From NCBI RefSeq assembly GCF_026723865.1, contig NZ_CP113529.1, positions 2,666,001-2,730,000 of the forward strand: DNA of 64,000 bases, read 5' to 3'. Positions 1 to 8,581 of the stretch are shown piece by piece; within the stretch, counting starts at the first letter, position 1; each line of letters starts with the position of its first letter. Source of the stretch: Mycobacterium sp. Aquia_216 (GTDB lineage: Bacteria; Actinomycetota; Actinomycetes; Mycobacteriales; Mycobacteriaceae). The position numbers and the translations under genes were made by a program. Below the pieces are notes generated by a model. It had not been told where the DNA came from and searched no databases. It worked only from the letters and a program-made list of their open reading frames with translations.

Positions 1-1
1 G

Positions 2-883
2 ATCCAGCCGGGCTTCTACCGGGTGCGCACCGAGATCCCGGCCGATTCGGCCGTCGCGCGCCTGACCGATCCCGGCAACCGGGTGGGCAAGCTGGTCATT
101 CCGGAGGGCCGTCAGCTCGACGACACCACCGATATGAAGACCAACAAGGCCAACCCCGGAATCCTGACGCTGATCTCCCGCGCCAGCTGCGTGGACCTCG
201 ACGGCAACAAGCACTGCATCTCGGTGGACGACCTGCGCGCGGCGGCGGGCAACACCCCGCCCAGTGTGTTGTCGGTGCCGGCCTGGGCGGTTCAGCCGGT
301 CACCGAGCTGGGCACCGATCATCGCCGGATCGAGGGCCTGATCGCACCCGGGACCTTCAACGTCGATCCGTCGGCCTCACCCCAGGACATCTTGGCGAAC
401 CTGATCAGCGCCGGAGCCTCGGTCTATATGCAGTCGGGACTCGTGGACACCGCCCAGGCGATGAAGTTGTCGCCCTACGACATCCTGGTGGTGGCCTCGC
501 TGGTGCAGCAGGAATCCAACTCGCAGGACTTCGCGAAGGTGGCGCAGGTCATCTACAACCGGCTGAACGCGCGCCACACGCTGGAATTCGACTCGACCGT
601 GAACTATCCGCTGGACCGCCGCGAGGTGGCCACCAGCGACGCCGACCGGGCCCAGAAGACGCCGTGGAACACCTACGTCTCCCCGGGTCTGCCCGCCACC
701 GCGATCTGTTCGCCCGGCATCGACGCACTGCATGCCGCCGAGCATCCCGAGCCGGGTGACTGGCTGTACTTCGTCACCATCGACGCCCAGGGGACCACGC
801 TGTTCACCAGGGACTACAAGCAGCATCTGGCCAATATCGAGCAGGCTAAGCACAACGGTGTCCTCGACAGCACGCCCCGCTAG
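2..883 (+). CDS. mltG: Endolytic transglycosylase MltG, 3' part
   Basis: MltG-family (YceG-like) enzyme that cleaves nascent peptidoglycan glycan strands and sets their length. The gene runs in from the left edge, so 293 residues are visible and the N-terminal cytoplasmic and membrane part is missing. The catalytic domain is clear: VQQESNSQDF carries the expected catalytic Glu, followed by QVIYNRLN, a segment resembling the family's FDSTVNY, TPWNTY and ICSPGIDAL. The protein ends shortly after the LFTRDYKQHLANI block, where family members normally end, so the 3' end is complete. aroE begins inside its last codons, as in the Rv2553c-Rv2552c pair of M. tuberculosis, so the two genes are probably cotranscribed. 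Confidence 0.93.
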   Translation: MQPGFYRVRTEIPADSAVARLTDPGNRVGKLVIPEGRQLDDTTDMKTNKANPGILTLISRASCVDLDGNKHCISVDDLRAAAGNTPPSVLSVPAWAVQPVTELGTDHRRIEGLIAPGTFNVDPSASPQDILANLISAGASVYMQSGLVDTAQAMKLSPYDILVVASLVQQESNSQDFAKVAQVIYNRLNARHTLEFDSTVNYPLDRREVATSDADRAQKTPWNTYVSPGLPATAICSPGIDALHAAEHPEPGDWLYFVTIDAQGTTLFTRDYKQHLANIEQAKHNGVLDSTPR

Positions 884-1691
884 CGCGGCGCCTTCCCGCA
901 AAGCGGCCGTCCTCGGCTCGCCGATCGCCCACTCGAAATCCCCGCAACTGCACCTGGCCGCCTACCGCGCGCTGGGCCTGGACGATTGGACCTACGAGCG
1001 CATCGAGTGCGGCGCCGAACAATTGCCGGGCGTGGTCGGCGGCTTCGGGCCGGAGTGGGTCGGTGTGTCGGTGACGGCGCCGGGCAAGTTCGCCGCGCTG
1101 GGGTTCGCCAACGAGCGCACCGATCGCGCCGAGCAGGTGGGGTCGGCCAACACCCTGGTGCGCACCCCCCGCGGCTGGCGGGCCGACAACACCGACATCG
1201 ACGGCGTCAGCGGTGCGATCGGCTCGGCCTCGGGATGGGCGCTGGTCTGTGGATCGGGCGGCACGGCGCCCGCAGCGGTCGCGGGCTTGGCACAGCTCGG
1301 CGTCGCCGGCATCACCGTCGTGGCGCGCAACCCGGAAAAGGCGGCCCGGCTGGTGGACTTGGGGGCCCGGGCCGGCATACCGGCGCGGTTCTCCCGGCTG
1401 GACGGCGCCGGCCTGGCCGACGAGGTCGCGGCCGCGGAGGTCCTGGTCAGCACCATTCCGGCCGACGTGGCTGCACAGTATGCCGGCGTCTTCGCGGCGA
1501 TTCCGGTGCTGCTGGACGCGGTGTACGACCCCTGGCCCACGCCGCTGGCCGCCGCGGTGGCCGCGGCGGGTGGGCGGGTGATCAACGGTGTGCAGATGCT
1601 GTTGCACCAGGCCTTCGCGCAGGTGGAGCAGTTCACCGGGCTGCCCGCGCCGCGTGAGGCGATGACTTGCGCTCTGGCTGCGCTGGATTAG
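858..1691 (+). CDS. aroE: Shikimate 5-dehydrogenase
   Basis: NADP-dependent reduction of 3-dehydroshikimate to shikimate, fourth step of the shikimate pathway, cytoplasmic. The 277-residue product has the substrate-binding start VLGSPIAHSKSP, catalytic Lys77 in VTAPGKF, Asp113 in NTDIDG, the nucleotide-binding loop GSGGTAPAA and the C-terminal GVQMLLHQA. The GTG start at 858 lies 26 bp inside mltG. It is chosen because it gives a length close to the roughly 269-residue mycobacterial AroE; the longer open frame upstream is only mltG read out of frame. The other aro genes are 9 kb downstream, past an accessory transporter cluster, so aroE sits with mltG rather than with aroC-K-B-Q. Confidence 0.96.
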   Translation: MSSTARPASAAPSRKAAVLGSPIAHSKSPQLHLAAYRALGLDDWTYERIECGAEQLPGVVGGFGPEWVGVSVTAPGKFAALGFANERTDRAEQVGSANTLVRTPRGWRADNTDIDGVSGAIGSASGWALVCGSGGTAPAAVAGLAQLGVAGITVVARNPEKAARLVDLGARAGIPARFSRLDGAGLADEVAAAEVLVSTIPADVAAQYAGVFAAIPVLLDAVYDPWPTPLAAAVAAAGGRVINGVQMLLHQAFAQVEQFTGLPAPREAMTCALAALD

Positions 1692-1692
1692 C

Positions 1693-2124
1693 GTGCCGCG
1701 CATGCGGGCAACAGCGGCGGTGGTGGTGGTCGTCTGGCTGGCAGCGCTGAGCTGCTACGACATCCGGCAACGCCGACTGCCGAACTGGTTGACGTTGCCC
1801 GGGGCCGGCGCGGTCCTGCTGACCGCCTGTTGCACCGGGCGCGCCTTGCCTGCCCTGGCCGGGGCCGCGGCCCTGGCCGGCGCGTATCTGCTGGTGCATC
1901 TGAGGGCGCCGGCCGGCCTGGGGGCCGGTGATGTGAAGCTGGCGATCGGCCTGGGCGCGTTCACCGGATGTTTCGGCGTCCACGCGTGGTTCGCCGCCGC
2001 GCTGGCCGCGCCGCTGCTGACCACGCTGCTGGGAATGGTTTGGCTGGCGCGGCGGGCAGGCCCGACGGTGCCGCACGGGCCGTCGATGTGTCTGGCCAGT
2101 GCGTTAAGCGCGTTGATCCGCTGA
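1693..2124 (+). CDS. Prepilin peptidase-like membrane protein (A24 family)
   Basis: Small (143 aa), very hydrophobic protein resembling M. tuberculosis Rv2551c. It keeps the two aspartate motifs of the type IV prepilin/preflagellin aspartyl peptidases: YDIRQRRLPNW near residue 20 and GAGDVKLA near residue 77. It lacks the N-terminal methyltransferase-like and Cys4 zinc region of full-length PilD, as is common for actinobacterial short forms. Its substrate is unknown and no pilin genes occur in this window. GTG at 1693 follows the aroE stop by one base; ATG at 1702 is an alternative start. It is probably the last gene of the mltG-aroE transcription unit. Confidence 0.8.
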   Translation: MPRMRATAAVVVVVWLAALSCYDIRQRRLPNWLTLPGAGAVLLTACCTGRALPALAGAAALAGAYLLVHLRAPAGLGAGDVKLAIGLGAFTGCFGVHAWFAAALAAPLLTTLLGMVWLARRAGPTVPHGPSMCLASALSALIR

Positions 2125-2370
2125 GCCCAGGTGGCCGCCGAGTGGCCGGATGAATTCGCGGGTGCGGTCGCAGCGGCGCGCTTTGTCGAATTCGGCGTCG
2201 CCGTAGGCCACGGGGTCGTCGACACAGCTGACGACGTTGACGAACAGCCTGCAGTCGTTGAGTCGATCCAGTGTTGCCGCCGCGCCGGCGAAGTGCGCGA
2301 TCAGGGCACCTGCCCAGCCGTGTTGTTCGGCGTGCAGCGCCAGGTTTACCGAAAGGAGCTGGTCTGCCAA
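2104..2370 (-). CDS. Small conserved-looking hypothetical protein
   Basis: I do not recognise this family. An 88-residue frame opens with TTG on the minus strand, 20 bp past the end of the LLM gene. A GGGAGGG ribosome-binding sequence lies about 8 nt before the TTG, and no ATG or GTG exists nearby in frame. The product is acidic-to-mixed and soluble-looking, with natural composition (ADQLLSVNLALHAEQHG, RLNDCRLFVNVVSCVDD). The opposite-strand frame over the same bases (2131-2394) looks less protein-like. The tail overlaps the prepilin-peptidase gene by 21 bp, convergently. It may belong to the LLM operon, but a spurious frame cannot be excluded. Confidence 0.45.
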   Translation of the reverse strand: MADQLLSVNLALHAEQHGWAGALIAHFAGAAATLDRLNDCRLFVNVVSCVDDPVAYGDAEFDKARRCDRTREFIRPLGGHLGSADQRA

Positions 2371-2390
2371 CGCCGGGCGCCCTCCCGTGA

Positions 2391-3677
2391 TTAGGCCGCG
2401 GCGGTGTATCGGTTCCCGGTGAGCCGTTCCCGCAGTGTCGATTCCGCGTATGACGTGCGAAACAGGCCGCGAGAGCGAAGAATCGGAACCACCTCGTCGA
2501 CGAAGACTTCCAGGCCGTCGGGAAAGACATCGGGCATCAGGTTGAAACCGTCGGCGGCCCCGGCGAGGAACCACCGTTCGATCGTGTCGGCGACGTCGAC
2601 CGGCGACCCCACGATCACGCGATGACCCGATCCGCTGAACTCGCGGAGGGTCTGCCGCAGCGTCAACCCGCGCCGCTGGACGAGTCGCACCACCGATTCG
2701 CGAAAGCCCAGTGAGCCAACGATTTTCGAGTCATCCGGAACGGTTGTGAGCAGATGCGCCGGGATGGGCTCGTCGAGGGGAAGCTGTGCGAGATCCTCAC
2801 CGAGGGTCTGTGATAACCGCTGCACGTCATGCCCGGCGGGCAACAGGGCGTTCTGTTCTTCGTAGCGCCGTTCGGCCTCGGCGCGGCTGCTGCCGATCGT
2901 GGTGATCAGCCCGGGCAAGATGCGCACCGCGTCGTGTCCGCGGCCGTGCGCGGCCGCGGCGTCCTTGACGTAGCGGTAGTGCTCGAGGCCGGCGTCCAAG
3001 TCGAGTTCCGCGCTGAACACCGCGTCCGCAACCCGGCCGGCCAGGTCCCGGCCCTGCGGCGACCCGCCGGCCTGGACCAGCAGCGGATACCCCTGCGGCG
3101 ACGGCCCCTGGGGCAATGAGCCAGTGACGGTGAAGAATTCGCCGCGGTGCTCGATGCCGCCGCCGTCGGCCGCCGTGTCACGCCAGAGCGCCAGCACCAC
3201 GTCGACGAACTCCGCGGCCCGCCGGTAACGGCTCAACCGGTCCGGCAGATCGGCGAGGCCGAAGTTGCCGCCCGCGGCCTGCGAGTACGTGGTGACGACG
3301 TTCCACGCCAACCGGCCGCCGGAGAGCTGATCGAGGCTGAGCAACCGGTGCGCGAGTTCGACCGGGTCGTTGAATGTTGACGACAACGTGCCGATAAGCC
3401 CGAGGTGATCGGTCTCGGCCGCAACGGAAGCCAGGATCACGCTGGGTTCCAGGGCCTGCGACGGGCGCAGTGCCGGGTGGTCACGCAGAGCGGGTCCGTC
3501 AGCCAGGAACAGGGCGTCCAGGGTGCCGCGTTCGGCGATTCGGGCCATCCGCACGTAATAGCCGGGATCGGTGAACGCGGTGGGCGCCTCGGTGGACCGC
3601 CGCCACGACGCGGTGTGGATACCCAGGTTCAACACGTTCACGTTGAGCGTGAGACGACGTTCGCGCGCGCTCATCAC
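2391..3677 (-). CDS. LLM-class flavin-dependent monooxygenase (NtaA/DszA-like)
   Basis: FMN-dependent bacterial-luciferase-fold monooxygenase of 428 residues, the size of the NtaA/SnaA/DszA branch that oxidises aminopolycarboxylates, dibenzothiophene sulfone and similar compounds using reduced FMN from a separate reductase. Typical segments are GIHTASWRR, ARIAERGTLDALFLAD, EPSVILASVAAETDHLGLIGTLS, HRLLSLDQLSGGRLAWNVVT and the PLLVQAGGSPQGRDLAGR segment. It overlaps the preceding LLM gene by ATGA, and that overlap fixes the start. No flavin reductase gene lies in the cluster. The substrate is unknown; the SfnB/DszC-like gene and importer encoded divergently suggest an imported sulfur- or nitrogen-containing compound. 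Confidence 0.88.
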   Translation of the reverse strand: MMSARERRLTLNVNVLNLGIHTASWRRSTEAPTAFTDPGYYVRMARIAERGTLDALFLADGPALRDHPALRPSQALEPSVILASVAAETDHLGLIGTLSSTFNDPVELAHRLLSLDQLSGGRLAWNVVTTYSQAAGGNFGLADLPDRLSRYRRAAEFVDVVLALWRDTAADGGGIEHRGEFFTVTGSLPQGPSPQGYPLLVQAGGSPQGRDLAGRVADAVFSAELDLDAGLEHYRYVKDAAAAHGRGHDAVRILPGLITTIGSSRAEAERRYEEQNALLPAGHDVQRLSQTLGEDLAQLPLDEPIPAHLLTTVPDDSKIVGSLGFRESVVRLVQRRGLTLRQTLREFSGSGHRVIVGSPVDVADTIERWFLAGAADGFNLMPDVFPDGLEVFVDEVVPILRSRGLFRTSYAESTLRERLTGNRYTAAA

Positions 3678-4594
3678 CTGGCTCCTGGATAAGGCGCGTC
3701 GAAGGCGCGTCGATGCGTCGATAAGTCAGGGCCGGCGGATGCCGGTAGCCGAAGCCGTTGTCGCAGAACGCCACTGGCGGGCACGGAGACCACACCTCGG
3801 TGTCGGGCCGAGACCAGGACACCGTCTAGCACCGCCGCCAGCGCATCCGGTGTCACCCGCAGCAGCACCCCGGACGCGGTTGCGGTGGCGCTCACCCGGT
3901 CAAGCGCCGCACGATCGACCGCGCGCAATCGCACAACGGCGCCTGGCGGCACGGGGTCGCCGTCCTCGACGACGATCAGATCCGCCTCCCCGGTGGCCGG
4001 ACCGGCCTGCTGCCATACCGGAAGGTCGCCCTGCAGCGATCCGGGGACATTGAGTGGTCCGGTGATGCGGTACGTGCCGCGCACGTCGGCGTGCCGAATC
4101 TGCGCGGCGTCAGCGAACAAACCGGTCACGCGGTCACCGACTACCGACGCATAAGGCCAAGTGCGCCAAAGCGTTCGCACCGCCGCTATCGCCTCCGCGG
4201 TGTGGGTCGGGCCGAGGACCGAGCCGGTCCAGGTGTCGACGCTGGCGTTCAACTCGATGCGCCGGTCGGCATCGAGGGCGAACCAGCCGAGCCGCCCCCG
4301 CGACGCGTGGTCGACCGAGAGCAGACGGCGGGCCAGGTTGTACGGATGGTCGCGGTGTGCCGAGGCGGCGACGACCAGGCCCAGATCGGTACTGTGTCGG
4401 GCCGCGACGGTGGCGACCAAGGATGGGTCGAGGCTGGTTTTCCCGCCGGCGGCCGGCTCGCCGCGGCCGGCGCCCACCACCCAGTAATGCACACCGGCGG
4501 ACTCCAATCGGCGCGCCAGACCAGCGATACCGGGGCCGGGGGAGGATTCGCCGATTGCGTCGCCGGGGATCTCGATCCCGACCGACAAGGACAT
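3674..4594 (-). CDS. LLM-like flavin oxidoreductase, divergent
   Basis: Luciferase-like fold of 306 residues, more divergent than its neighbour. Recognisable features are the N-terminal barrel start IAGLARRLESAGVHYWVV, SLVATVAARHSTDLGLVVAA, the LARRLLSVDHASRGRLGW motif matching the HRLLSLDQLSGGRLAW motif of the next gene, and PVWQQAG in place of PLLVQAG. From memory it resembles the FMN-dependent LLM family that accompanies peptide-type ABC importers in enterobacteria (the KPN_01858 type), but I could not check this. It is first of two minus-strand genes and overlaps the next by 4 bp (ATGA), implying translational coupling. The C-terminal 90 residues are Ala/Val-rich and low in recognisable motifs. 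Confidence 0.72.
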   Translation of the reverse strand: MSLSVGIEIPGDAIGESSPGPGIAGLARRLESAGVHYWVVGAGRGEPAAGGKTSLDPSLVATVAARHSTDLGLVVAASAHRDHPYNLARRLLSVDHASRGRLGWFALDADRRIELNASVDTWTGSVLGPTHTAEAIAAVRTLWRTWPYASVVGDRVTGLFADAAQIRHADVRGTYRITGPLNVPGSLQGDLPVWQQAGPATGEADLIVVEDGDPVPPGAVVRLRAVDRAALDRVSATATASGVLLRVTPDALAAVLDGVLVSARHRGVVSVPASGVLRQRLRLPASAGPDLSTHRRAFDAPYPGAR

Positions 4595-4639
4595 GGCTCA
4601 CGACCCTACGTCAGCGCGGAGATGATGCAACTGTTGCTC

Positions 4640-4653
4640 TCGACCATGGTCGA
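4640..4653. promoter_or_regulatory. 14-bp perfect palindrome, candidate operator
   Basis: The 203-bp gap between the divergent LLM genes and the monooxygenase gene contains TCGACCATGGTCGA, a perfect inverted repeat. It lies 46 bp before the minus-strand start and about 145 bp before the plus-strand start. The position suits a regulator controlling both directions, but no regulator gene lies in the cluster. The function is inferred. Confidence 0.4.
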
Positions 4654-4797
4654 AAGAACACCAAGCACGGCTACGCATTTCGCTTAAAAATTGTGACGCA
4701 GTAAACCGTTGTCGGCATCACTTGCCGCCGCCTACCTTGGGGGGCTGGTCGCCGTGAATCGCGACGGCACCGATGCACAGGAAAGGTTCTGACACCC

Positions 4798-6009
4798 ATG
4801 CCCGTTGGCTCCCAGGAGCAGGACACACCGGCGGATGCGGCCGCGATCGACAACGTGCTGGCCGAAATCGCTGCGGACTACCGCCTGCGTTTAGCCGACG
4901 GCGGAAACGAGCCGCCGCTGCGTGGACTCAAACTCGTCCGGGACCACCGGTTGGGCGCGGTGCGACTGGCCCGCGAACTCGGCGGCGCGGGCTACACGGT
5001 GCCGGAATTCTTCGACCACCTCATCGCATTGGCCGCGGCCGACCCGGATCTGGCGCACATTCTGCGGATCCATTACGCGCTGGTCGAAGAACTACAGCTG
5101 CATCCGAAGCGCGCTGGCAGCGACCGGTGGATCGCCGTGGTCGCCGAGGGCGGGCTGATCGGGGGCGCCAACAGCGAACCGAGCCAGAAGGCGATCGGGG
5201 GCAACCAGCGTGACACCCGACTGGTGTCCACCCAGGACGGATTGCGGCTGCGCGGCAAGAAGTTCTACAGCACCGGCGCCCAGTTCTCCGACTACCTGCG
5301 GATCACCGCGCAGGACGACGACGACAACCCGACCGCCGTGGTGATTCCGGTGGACCGGGCCGGCATCGAGCACGTCGACGACTGGGACGGCATCGGTCAG
5401 CGCCAAACAGGCAGCGGCACCACGGTATTCCATGACGTCGAAGTGGCGAACGACGAAGTGTTCCCGCTGGGCGCCACGATCGGTGTGAACCGCGCTCGTG
5501 GGGCGCTGGTGCAGCTGTATCTGCACGCTGTCGCCGCCGGGATAGTGCGCACCCTGGCGGCCGATGCCGCGGCGCTGGTGCGCGGGCGCCGCCGCACCTA
5601 TACCTTCGCCAGCGTCGACCAGCCGACGGCCGACCCGCAATTGCTGGAGATCGTCGGCGAGATCGACGCGGTGGCCTACACGGCGCAAGCGCTGGTCCGC
5701 AACGCCGCGGCCGAACTCGCCCCCGCCCTGGACGCCGCGCGCGCAACCGGCATCGACCCCGAGCTGGAAACCAGAGCGTCGATCGCCGCGGCCCGCGTCA
5801 AGGTCGCGCTCGAAGAACCCGCGTTACGCGCGGCTGCACGCATCTTCGATGCCGGCGGCGCATCCGCGATACAAGAGTCGGCGCTGTTGGACCGGCATTG
5901 GCGCAACTTGCGAACACTGTTCTCGCACAACCCGAGGATCTACAAGGCGCGGGTGCTCGGCGACATCGCGGTGAACGGCGCGGCGCTGCCCGACACCAGT
6001 TTCTTCTGA
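4798..6009 (+). CDS. Acyl-CoA dehydrogenase-fold flavin monooxygenase (SfnB/DszC-like)
   Basis: Cytoplasmic flavoprotein of 403 residues with acyl-CoA dehydrogenase fold. It belongs to the branch that includes SfnB and DszC, reduced-flavin-dependent oxygenases of organosulfur metabolism. Visible features: GGANSEPSQKAIGG in the flavin-binding middle region, LRGKKFYSTGAQFSDYLRI, the beta-barrel WDGIGQRQTGSGTT, and the C-terminal SHNPRIYKARVLGD. The HNP..YK element is typical of the DszC/SfnC-type monooxygenases rather than true dehydrogenases. ATG at 4798 is preceded by GGAAAGG. First gene of a five-gene plus-strand operon ending at 11036; it probably acts with the divergent LLM enzymes on what the importer brings in. 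Confidence 0.85.
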   Translation: MPVGSQEQDTPADAAAIDNVLAEIAADYRLRLADGGNEPPLRGLKLVRDHRLGAVRLARELGGAGYTVPEFFDHLIALAAADPDLAHILRIHYALVEELQLHPKRAGSDRWIAVVAEGGLIGGANSEPSQKAIGGNQRDTRLVSTQDGLRLRGKKFYSTGAQFSDYLRITAQDDDDNPTAVVIPVDRAGIEHVDDWDGIGQRQTGSGTTVFHDVEVANDEVFPLGATIGVNRARGALVQLYLHAVAAGIVRTLAADAAALVRGRRRTYTFASVDQPTADPQLLEIVGEIDAVAYTAQALVRNAAAELAPALDAARATGIDPELETRASIAAARVKVALEEPALRAAARIFDAGGASAIQESALLDRHWRNLRTLFSHNPRIYKARVLGDIAVNGAALPDTSFF

Positions 6010-6023
6010 TCAGCCGGGGCCGA

Positions 6024-7619
6024 ATGGTGGGGTTGCGGACGCACGCGGCGCTGCTGGTCGCCGCGGTGGTCTCGGCCGCCGCGGTGAGCTGCGCTGCGCA
6101 CCGGCACCCACCCAGCGCCGGACCGACCGGGCCGCCGGTGCGCGGCGGCACGCTGACGTACTCCGATGTGCAGTTCGTGACCGACACCATGGCGGCCAAC
6201 TACAGCGCCAACAACTTGATGTTCCAGGTGCTCGATCGGGTGGTCTACGTCGAGCCGAAGACCGACAAGGTGTACGGCTGGCTGGCACAGACATTCACGC
6301 GCAACAGCGATGCGACTCGGTATACCTTCACGATCCGCGACGGGGTGACGTTCAGCGACCGTACGCCGCTGACCGCTGATGTCGTCAAGGCGAACTTCGA
6401 CCAGCTCGGCAAGGGCGACCCGGCCAAGAAGATGCCCGCCTTCGCCGATTTCGTGGGCTACGACCACAGCGAGGTCAACGGAAACGTCGTCACGGTGTTC
6501 TTCAATCAGTCCAACGCGAATTTCTACAAAGTGCTGTCCTACAGCCGCTCTGGGATCCGCTCCCCGTCGACGCTGGCGCTGGACTACCAGCGTCAGTCCA
6601 AGATCGAAAATGTGGTCGGCTCAGGGCCTTTCGTCTATCAATCGCAGATCCCCGACCAGCAGGTGGTGCTCAACAAGCGTCCGGACTATACGTGGCCGCC
6701 GGCGTCGTCCCCGAATCAGGGTGCGGCCTACCTCGACCAGGTCGTCTTCCGGGTGATCACCGAACCGGGCTTGCGCGCGGGCGCGGTCCAATCGCATCAG
6801 GTGGATGTGGCGCGCGGAATCCAGCCCACCGACGAGAGTGCGCTCAAACAGGGTGGGCTGCAGGTACTCCCGGTCGCAGCACCGGCGGAGACCGCGAATC
6901 TGGTTGGCTTACGGATCAACAACCAGGTGGTCAGCGACTTCCGGGTGCGTCGCGCTCTGCAATGGGGCATCGACCGGCAGGCGGTCGTGGATACCGTGCT
7001 GTCGGATAGCTATCGGGCCAGTGATTCCGTGCTGGGACATGACGATCCGCTGTTCGCCAACGTGAGCGCCGACATCGGCTACCACCCGCAGCAGGCGGCG
7101 GACTTGCTGGACGCGGCCGGATGGAAGGTGGGCAGCGACGGTGTGCGCGAAAAGGACGGCAAGAAGCTGAATCTGACGCTGGCGGCATCCAACCAGAGTG
7201 TGGTATTCCGCCCGGCGTTCGAGTTCATCGAATCCGAGTGGCGTGAGCTGGGGGTTTCTCTGCAGAACCGGGCGGGTGACACCACGTTCTTCAACGCCTC
7301 CAGCACCGACGCGGCGACGCCGCTGTTCGGCACCCGGATCCAATACAACATCGGTCTGGGCCTGTTGTTCGGCCGCCAGAAAAGCAACTTGACCTTCGCG
7401 AAGAACGACGAGTTGATCGCGCTGTCTCGCGAAGAACTCAAGGAGACCGACCCGGCGCTGCTCAAGGATGTCGTCGCCCGCGAACAGCGCAAGATCATCG
7501 ACGATCAGCTGGCGCTGGTGCTTTGGGACGAGGTGCAGGTGCACGCTGCCGCCCCGAACGTCCACGTGGAGTTCACGCGCTACACCGAGCCGCTGTTGCA
7601 GAGCGCCTGGAAAACCTGA
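6024..7619 (+). CDS. ABC importer lipoprotein, peptide/nickel-type substrate-binding (SBP_bac_5)
   Basis: Extracytoplasmic solute-binding lipoprotein of 531 residues. The signal peptide [23 protein letters not shown] ends in a lipobox-like AVSC, with lipidation expected on Cys23. The mature part begins with the typical PVRGGTLTYSD and contains RYTFTIRDGVTFSDRTPLTADVV-like and VRRALQWGIDRQAVVD motifs, signatures of the oligopeptide/dipeptide/nickel family. ATG at 6024 is chosen because it opens directly on the signal peptide, 14 bp after the monooxygenase stop. The permease gene starts inside its stop codon. Peptides are the commonest ligands of this family, but the oxygenase neighbours suggest a non-peptide heteroatom compound. 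Confidence 0.88.
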   Translation: MVGLRTHAALLVAAVVSAAAVSCAAHRHPPSAGPTGPPVRGGTLTYSDVQFVTDTMAANYSANNLMFQVLDRVVYVEPKTDKVYGWLAQTFTRNSDATRYTFTIRDGVTFSDRTPLTADVVKANFDQLGKGDPAKKMPAFADFVGYDHSEVNGNVVTVFFNQSNANFYKVLSYSRSGIRSPSTLALDYQRQSKIENVVGSGPFVYQSQIPDQQVVLNKRPDYTWPPASSPNQGAAYLDQVVFRVITEPGLRAGAVQSHQVDVARGIQPTDESALKQGGLQVLPVAAPAETANLVGLRINNQVVSDFRVRRALQWGIDRQAVVDTVLSDSYRASDSVLGHDDPLFANVSADIGYHPQQAADLLDAAGWKVGSDGVREKDGKKLNLTLAASNQSVVFRPAFEFIESEWRELGVSLQNRAGDTTFFNASSTDAATPLFGTRIQYNIGLGLLFGRQKSNLTFAKNDELIALSREELKETDPALLKDVVAREQRKIIDDQLALVLWDEVQVHAAAPNVHVEFTRYTEPLLQSAWKT

Positions 7620-8581
7620 TGGCGACTTACGTTTTCACCCGGATCGGCCAGTCGGCGGTCGTGCTGTTGCTGGCCTTCACGGTGGTCTTCTGGGGGGTCA
7701 GCATCCTGCCGACCGATCCGGCGTCGATCTTTGTGGCCAAGGGCGACGGCTACTTCAACCCCGACATCGTCACCCAGGTCAAGGCGTTCTACGGCTACGA
7801 CCGCCCGCTGTGGGTGCAGTACTTCTCCCAGCTGAATCAGTTGCTGCACGGACATTTCGGGTTCTCGCTGTCCAGCGGCCAGTCCGTCACCGATCGGATC
7901 GGTGGAGTGGTCGGCCAGACCGTGGAACTGGCCGCGACGGCGACCGTTTTCGCGCTGACGTTCGCCCTGGCCATCATGGCGCTGGCCACGACGGTGGGAC
8001 CGGTGAGGTCGTTCATCCGTGCCATGCCGCCGCTATTCGGCGCCGTCCCCACGTTCTGGTTGGGACTGGTTGTCCTGCAAATCTTTTCGGTACGCCTAGG
8101 ATGGATCTCCTTGTTTCCCGACGGTTCGGTGGCCGCGCTGCTGGTTCCGGCGCTGGTGCTGGCCGTGCCGATCTCGGCCCCGATCGCGCAAGTGCTGCTG
8201 AAGAACATCGATGCCACCCGGGCGCTGCCGCACGTCGACACCGCCCGGGCCAAGGGCGGCACACCGGGCTGGGTGATTCGCAGACATGTGCTGAAGAACG
8301 CGGCGGGGCCGGCGTTGACCGTGACGGCAACGACGGTGGGTGCGCTGCTGGGCGGGTCGGTGGTCACCGAAACCGTGTTCTCTCGTCCGGGTCTGGGCAC
8401 CGTACTGCTGCAGGCGGTGTCCAACCAGGACATCTCGCTGATTCAGGGCCTGGTGTTGCTGACGACCGTCGTCATCGTGGCGGCAAACCTGTTGGTGGAC
8501 TTGATCTATCCGCTGCTGGACCCGCGCGTCACCAAATTGCAGCGCCAGGGATTCACCACCCGGCTGGGCAGGTTCGGGTGA
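7619..8581 (+). CDS. ABC importer permease (DppB/OppB type)
   Basis: Integral membrane permease of 320 residues, first of two. The N-terminal TM segment (VVLLLAFTVVFWGVSIL) is followed by the extracytoplasmic GYDRPLWVQYFSQLNQLLHGHFGFS region typical of DppB-type permeases. Later TM helices surround the EAA-like loop VDTARAKGGTPGWVIRRHVLKNA, which contacts the ATPase. The start overlaps the upstream stop (TGATG), and the GTG of the next permease overlaps its own TGA. This pattern shows translational coupling of the whole importer. Confidence 0.9.
   Translation: MATYVFTRIGQSAVVLLLAFTVVFWGVSILPTDPASIFVAKGDGYFNPDIVTQVKAFYGYDRPLWVQYFSQLNQLLHGHFGFSLSSGQSVTDRIGGVVGQTVELAATATVFALTFALAIMALATTVGPVRSFIRAMPPLFGAVPTFWLGLVVLQIFSVRLGWISLFPDGSVAALLVPALVLAVPISAPIAQVLLKNIDATRALPHVDTARAKGGTPGWVIRRHVLKNAAGPALTVTATTVGALLGGSVVTETVFSRPGLGTVLLQAVSNQDISLIQGLVLLTTVVIVAANLLVDLIYPLLDPRVTKLQRQGFTTRLGRFG

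Noticed and set aside
2131..2394. 87-codon plus-strand frame opposite the small hypothetical gene
   Set aside because: Less natural composition and poor start context compared with the minus-strand frame, which has GGGAGGG; uncertain but not annotated.
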